A DNA stretch of 64,000 bases from Nyssa sinensis (lineage: Eukaryota > Streptophyta > Magnoliopsida > Cornales > Nyssaceae), in assembly GCA_008638375.1 (NCBI GenBank), contig CM018036.1, forward strand, positions 2,578,001-2,642,000. The letters run 5' to 3'. A model generated the notes under the pieces. That model searched no databases. It was not told where the DNA came from and worked only from the letters and a program-made list of their open reading frames with translations. Both the position numbers and the translations under genes were made by a program. Positions 59,852 through 64,000 of this stretch are shown piece by piece. Position 1 is the first letter of the stretch. Every line of letters starts with the position of its first letter.

Positions 59852-61033
59852 TTATAAGCATACATACATACATTCGTTAATACATACATTTTGTTTATGT
59901 AACTTGCAACCTCAAGACACCCTAACGTGATAGGAGACTAAGTGAATTAGAGGCACCGCCTAACTGGGATGCATAGTATGGCCACGAAAGCAGCATAACT
60001 ATTATGTTAAGGTAACAATACACCTATGATGACTCAGAAGAAACAAATATATAAACTTCATGTTTGGTTGCTGAGAAAATAGAGAAAAACACTACGAATT
60101 GAAATTTTGAGTCTATGCTCTTGTTGTTTTGACTTGAAAATAATGGAAAGCTCAAATCAACTCAGTTAAATAACTGTAATAGATTTAGTTCAGTGCAGGT
60201 CCATAGTCCGCAAGAAAAAATCTGAGAATGAAAATTCTTATCTTTCCCCTTTCCTACATGTTCTTAGCCAACTAAAGAAAGCAGGAAAATTGAAATGAAA
60301 GGAGCACATGAACAGAACAGAAAATCAGAAACTAATAAAAATAGCAGGAAAATTCTTATCTTTTCCCCTCTTACTTGGTCACAATATATAACAATTTTTT
60401 TTTTTTGGAGAAAGAAAGAGAGGAAATAAAAAGAATAAATCCACGTATAAGAAATATGGAAATGAAAGAAAAAGGAGAAAGATAAACTTACTTGGCCGCA
60501 GGAGCACTAGCATGCTCATTTGCAGGAGAAACCTTTGTTTTCTCTTGAACAGGCTTTGGAGAAGGAGGAACAACCTCTTTCGTGGCAGACCCAAGTAAAC
60601 ATGATTGCTGGACATTCTTATTTTCCAGACCACCATTCCTTCCCCTGGGAGAGAACAGAACAGCACTTTTGGCCAAATCAACCTCAGGTCCACCACTCAC
60701 AGAAAAGCCCCATTTGCTAGACACATCAATGGCATCAGAAAAACCCCTCTTAGCCCCAGAAACATAGTTCTTCAGAGGGCTAAGGGAATAGCCATTAGTC
60801 TTATCTTCCAAATCCTTTCCAAAAAGAGACATCCCAAGTCCAGCCTTCCTCTCGGGAGACTCAGAACCAGGCAAACCAAGTCTCAGCTCAGTTTCCTTGA
60901 GGTTGAGAGCACTGTCCTTCTCATTCTCAGTGGGGACATTAGAGGAAGATGAAGATGAGATCTGGTCAGAGCTTCTTTCCATTGAAGAAGTCTCTGATAA
61001 ACCTATATAATCATGTTCCAGTGCTGTAGACAT
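57917..61033 (-). CDS. IAA27: AUX/IAA auxin-response repressor, IAA27-like, one frameshift
   Basis: Nuclear repressor of ARF factors, degraded by SCF-TIR1/AFB on auxin binding. Five exons: 61033-60492, 59693-59467, 59049-58907, 58524-58463 and 57954-57917; 336 aa after setting aside one extra base. Domain I (EAR) LRLGLPG at 50-56, which recruits TOPLESS. Domain II degron VGWPPIRSF at about 185-193, intact, so the protein should be auxin-labile. PB1 domain: [19 protein letters not shown] (with the Lys used in head-to-tail pairing) through [13 protein letters not shown] and [12 protein letters not shown] at the end. The N-terminus EHDYIGLSE and the C-terminus match the IAA27 subgroup. Exon 3 carries an extra base at about 58918, between VGD and VPWE. 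A TATA-like ATTATAAA lies at 61241-61248 and a single TGTCTC auxin-response word at 62436-62441. Confidence 0.92.
59817..59850. repeat. (TA)n microsatellite, IAA27 intron 1
   Basis: About 34 bases of uninterrupted TA, followed by catacata units. Confidence 0.92.
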
Positions 61034-61240
61034 CAAACTTCAAGAACAAAATCTCAGAAAGTAATTGAATGAACAAAAGGATGAAGGAAAAGAAAGAAGA
61101 CAATAGCTTGATTGGAAACACAAGCACAGAAGAGGAGGCTCTTTCAGCTCACCCTTAAAGAGTTTGTTTTGTTGATGCAGAAAAGAAGCTTCTCTGGCCT
61201 TTCTGTAGCCTTTTTTTTTCCTTTAATTTTCTCTCCTCTC

Positions 61241-61248
61241 TTTATAAT
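61241..61248 (-). promoter_or_regulatory. Putative TATA box of IAA27
   Basis: ATTATAAA on the minus strand about 208 nt upstream of the ATG. It is followed in the transcribed direction by a CT/GA-rich stretch, a common plant core-promoter arrangement. Placement is by motif only. Confidence 0.4.
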
Positions 61249-61360
61249 ATTGCAAATTCAACAAAGCTAAGAGATTTTTTTTGGAATAAATTGAACAACA
61301 GAAATGAAGGAATATTACTCAGGTTACTTTTAAAATAATAAAAGCAAAAGCAATATGACT

Positions 61361-61559
61361 CCGTTTGAATTGTGATTCAGAAACAATTTTTTAAATTTTT
61401 TTTAAAAATATATTCAAAATTTTATAATTAATTTTTAAAAAATTATGAAAATATATTTGGATATGATAATATAAATTTTAAAAAATTAAAAAAAATATAT
61501 TTTAAAATGTAATTCTACGTTTTAAAATTAGAAAACTGTTTTTAAAAACAAAAACAAAA
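61361..61559. mobile_element. Short MITE-like repeat, family A copy 2
   Basis: Begins ccgtttgaat and shares the interior 'aaaattttataattaattt', 'atatttg(g/a)atatgataat' and 'aaattttaaaaaatt' with 30061-30250. It lies 330 bp upstream of the IAA27 start codon, close to the putative TATA box. Confidence 0.6.
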
Positions 61560-64000
61560 GGAATGTTTCCCCAAAACAAGAAAATACAGAATTGTAAGAA
61601 AGAAACAGTGGTTACTGTACAAGATGATAAGGGCCAAGAAAAACATCATCCTGATAGAAAATTAATATGATTAAGTTACTGGTTAAAATTAGTTTTATAA
61701 AACTATTTGTTTTGTATTAAATCAATTAAAGTTGCTTTTTTTTTTCAATTTTATAAAATTATTATAAGTATATATATACAGGCCCCAACTTTTACATCAT
61801 CATTACTTGTGTTTTTTTTTTTTATCACTTTTTTCAAGCCGGCAATTCCACCGACAGGTCACTGAGGATCCCCGGCAAACCTTTTAAGATAATGTCATCG
61901 GGTTTATTCTACTTTAATCAAGAACACTAACATGCACCGAACCAACACTAAAGTGCGCCTAGGCTCATGGGCGTAAGTTAGATAAAGAGTAGAGAGAGAA
62001 AAGAATCGCACGGAATGGAAGACAGAGAAAGGAGAGAGAAGCGCAAGACGGAGAAAAAACACATTGTGCAGAAGAAAGTGATTGATCCAACGAATAAAAC
62101 AGTCTCATTTACGATTCTCCTTTTTTTTTTTTCCAAGTTCCTACTCATAAGAGAGAAGAAATTCCCAGATCTGTCATTTGGCAGATCACTCTTTGGAGAT
62201 TTGCTTCGATTTGTTGCTGAATTTATCAAAAAAACATTTAACAATAATCGAATCAGATACTGCAAAGAAATTAAGAAAATGAAAAACTAAAAAATAAAGC
62301 GCTGTATTGAAGAAGACAGCATGAAAACAAAACCCTAGAAATTCTGGAATCACTGGAAAGCTTACACAAAAGCTCAGACGTAGAACAATCACAACAGAGA
62401 GCTTTAAAAAAAACGGCAGTTTTGGATCAGAACGTTGTCTCTGTGAGGTTGCAGATTCTGTTTGGTAACCGAGAAAAATTCAGGAAACGGACAGAAAATA
62501 TTATTTTTACTGACTGTACTGTGGGGTGCGGTTAGAGTGAAGTTTTTTTTTTTAACCACGCCTGTATCTTTGGTAATTATTGTGTAAATCCAAAAGTAAA
62601 CAAGCGTGCGGGACGAATCGGGCTGGGATTGGTCCACGCCATTGAAGGGATTAGTCATGGATATAACGGCGTATGAGGTTGGGTTGACGGCAGTTGGCGA
62701 CTATGATTGAGTCATTGACCCAAATGTCCCGACATCTTTTGGTAGTTACATATCAACAAGTAATTTTAAATTTTTAATATATAATTTCATATTTTTATCT
62801 ATAAACATGAATTTGTATTAAATAAAATTAGTAGCAAACTTGATTTTGATTTAATTAATTTTGTATAAAATTGATTATAAAATAATTATTTTTATTAGGT
62901 AATTAATTTAGGTTCTTCAAATTAAAAATTATTTTAATAAATCTTATTAATTAAATCTGATAAAATAATTTAAATCAAACATACACTTAACATCTTTAGA
63001 TACTATCTTTGTGTAAATACAAAGTTGATTTCTTTTTCTTTTTTTTGCTAAGTAAAGAAGTATCTAAATAATTAGAGTTTTATTTGACTGTAGCTAATTC
63101 CAGAAATATAGATGATGAGAATCGAACTTATAAACTTGAAAAAATAAGTTCTTTACACGTGATTTTTGCTTCATTCAGCCATCGCCTTCGAGGTGAAGCA
63201 CAAAGTCCACTTAATGGCTGATTTTCCATTTCACACAAACATTATCATGAGTACAAAATTTTCTCTACAACATAATTCCATGGTTGAAGTTTGTTAAAGT
63301 TTTGTTAGTATTAAGTATTCAAGTATATAAAACTAGGTTCCTATGTTTTCTCAAGTAAAACTTTAATAAACTCCTTATAAACATAAATTCTGATACCAAA
63401 ATATAATTCATATAATTGATTTCAAATAATTAGAATAGGTTGAGTGAGTTATGTTGTGTATATTGCACAAATTAATTACTTTTAACTTTGAATAAATATT
63501 CTCACCATTAACAATCAGAACATTTTATCATTATACCAAGTACTGCATTTAAAATTTTAATTCCGAGTCGTTGACAACATGACAACTTGGGGTTGCAAAT
63601 AAACCATACCAAGACACTTTTTTTTTTCGGTAAGTGAAATCGAGACACTTAAATCGGGTATATGCTAAGAACAACTCCAACAGCTGGAGCCATTCACTCC
63701 AACTACTAATTTGACTAAATATTACATTATTTACTCTCCAAGAAAGGATCCATACTTATATCCAATCATGAATAATAATCAAGTAAATGTAGATATGAAT
63801 TCTATAAGAGAGGGAATCCAAAGTTAGTTAGAAGATAAAGAAAGAGATAAATTGTCAGAATGAAATTAAAAAAAAAAAAAAAAAGAGACAAAAATTTATT
63901 AAAGTATTAATTGAATACTATTGTTGGAGTGATGTATAATATTGAAAACTATTGATGTATATATAAATACGATAGCAACACTCAAATAATTTTTTTGATT

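Larger units (their letters stand above)
61034..64000. other. IAA27 upstream region and AT-rich spacer
   Basis: 61034 to about 61240 is the probable 5' UTR and core promoter (CT-rich, TATA at 61241-61248). 61361-61559 is a copy of the MITE-like repeat at 30061-30250. 61990-62400 has overlapping short open frames on both strands with no domain. A TGTCTC word is at 62436-62441. 62750-64000 is AT-rich with an A17 run near 63868. No further gene seen. Confidence 0.55.

Noticed and set aside
61978..62658. Overlapping open frames on both strands upstream of IAA27
   Set aside because: Composition follows poly-A/T and purine runs; no conserved protein pattern.
1..64000. Endogenous pararetrovirus, LTR retrotransposon gag-pol, CRISPR array, or toxin genes
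   Set aside because: No RNase H/integrase/protease signatures, no paired long terminal repeats and no regular arrays seen on either strand.

Overview
The window is a piece of a eudicot plant nuclear chromosome, possibly from a woody species, although the exact species cannot be read from the sequence. The evidence is spliceosomal genes with GT-AG introns, plant-only families (AP2/ERF, AUX/IAA, TIP aquaporin, JINGUBANG-type WD40), very AT-rich spacers, and plant-type SINE, LINE and MITE debris. I see no viral, plasmid, CRISPR or bacterial-operon content.

Layout, left to right: a DREB/ERF transcription factor (minus, 1029-1791); the mitochondrial copper-chaperone-like assembly factor COX19 in four exons (plus, 4079-8034); the ENTH/VHS adaptor MTV1 in five exons (minus, 9880-19250), whose 5.8-kb third intron is full of retroposons; the long-form tRNA 3'-processing endonuclease tRNase Z, TRZ4-like, in twelve exons (minus, 21175-29801); tRNA-Asn(GUU) (plus, 31018-31091); a TIP2-type tonoplast aquaporin in three exons (minus, 32444-34796); two JINGUBANG-like WD40 genes facing each other tail to tail (plus 38900-40237, minus 45588-48407) with a small single-pass membrane ORF between them; a plant protein of unknown function with a membrane anchor and a methyltransferase-like fold signature in four exons (plus, 49831-56545); and the auxin co-receptor/repressor IAA27 in five exons (minus, 57917-61033). 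The last 3 kb is AT-rich spacer.

The genes are ordinary, independently transcribed loci, not a cluster. Loose themes are trafficking and vacuole function (MTV1, TIP2), organelle and RNA maintenance (COX19, tRNase Z, tRNA-Asn) and hormone or stress transcription (ERF, IAA27).

The main structural surprise is that four otherwise well-conserved genes are broken by single-base frameshifts. There are seven, every one is a one-base insertion, and three fall in the TIP2 gene. The other six protein genes I could assemble read cleanly, including the 997-codon tRNase Z and one tentative small ORF. The insertion-only bias points to long-read consensus error more than to gene decay, with TIP2 the one locus where real decay stays plausible. 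Other points are two GC-AG introns, a tepsin-type AP-4-binding motif in MTV1, several retroposons with clear target-site duplications (one reduced to 17 bp), a set of two-copy tandem duplications of 86-168 bp, and unusually long G/C homopolymers. I did not find a convincing new biological system.
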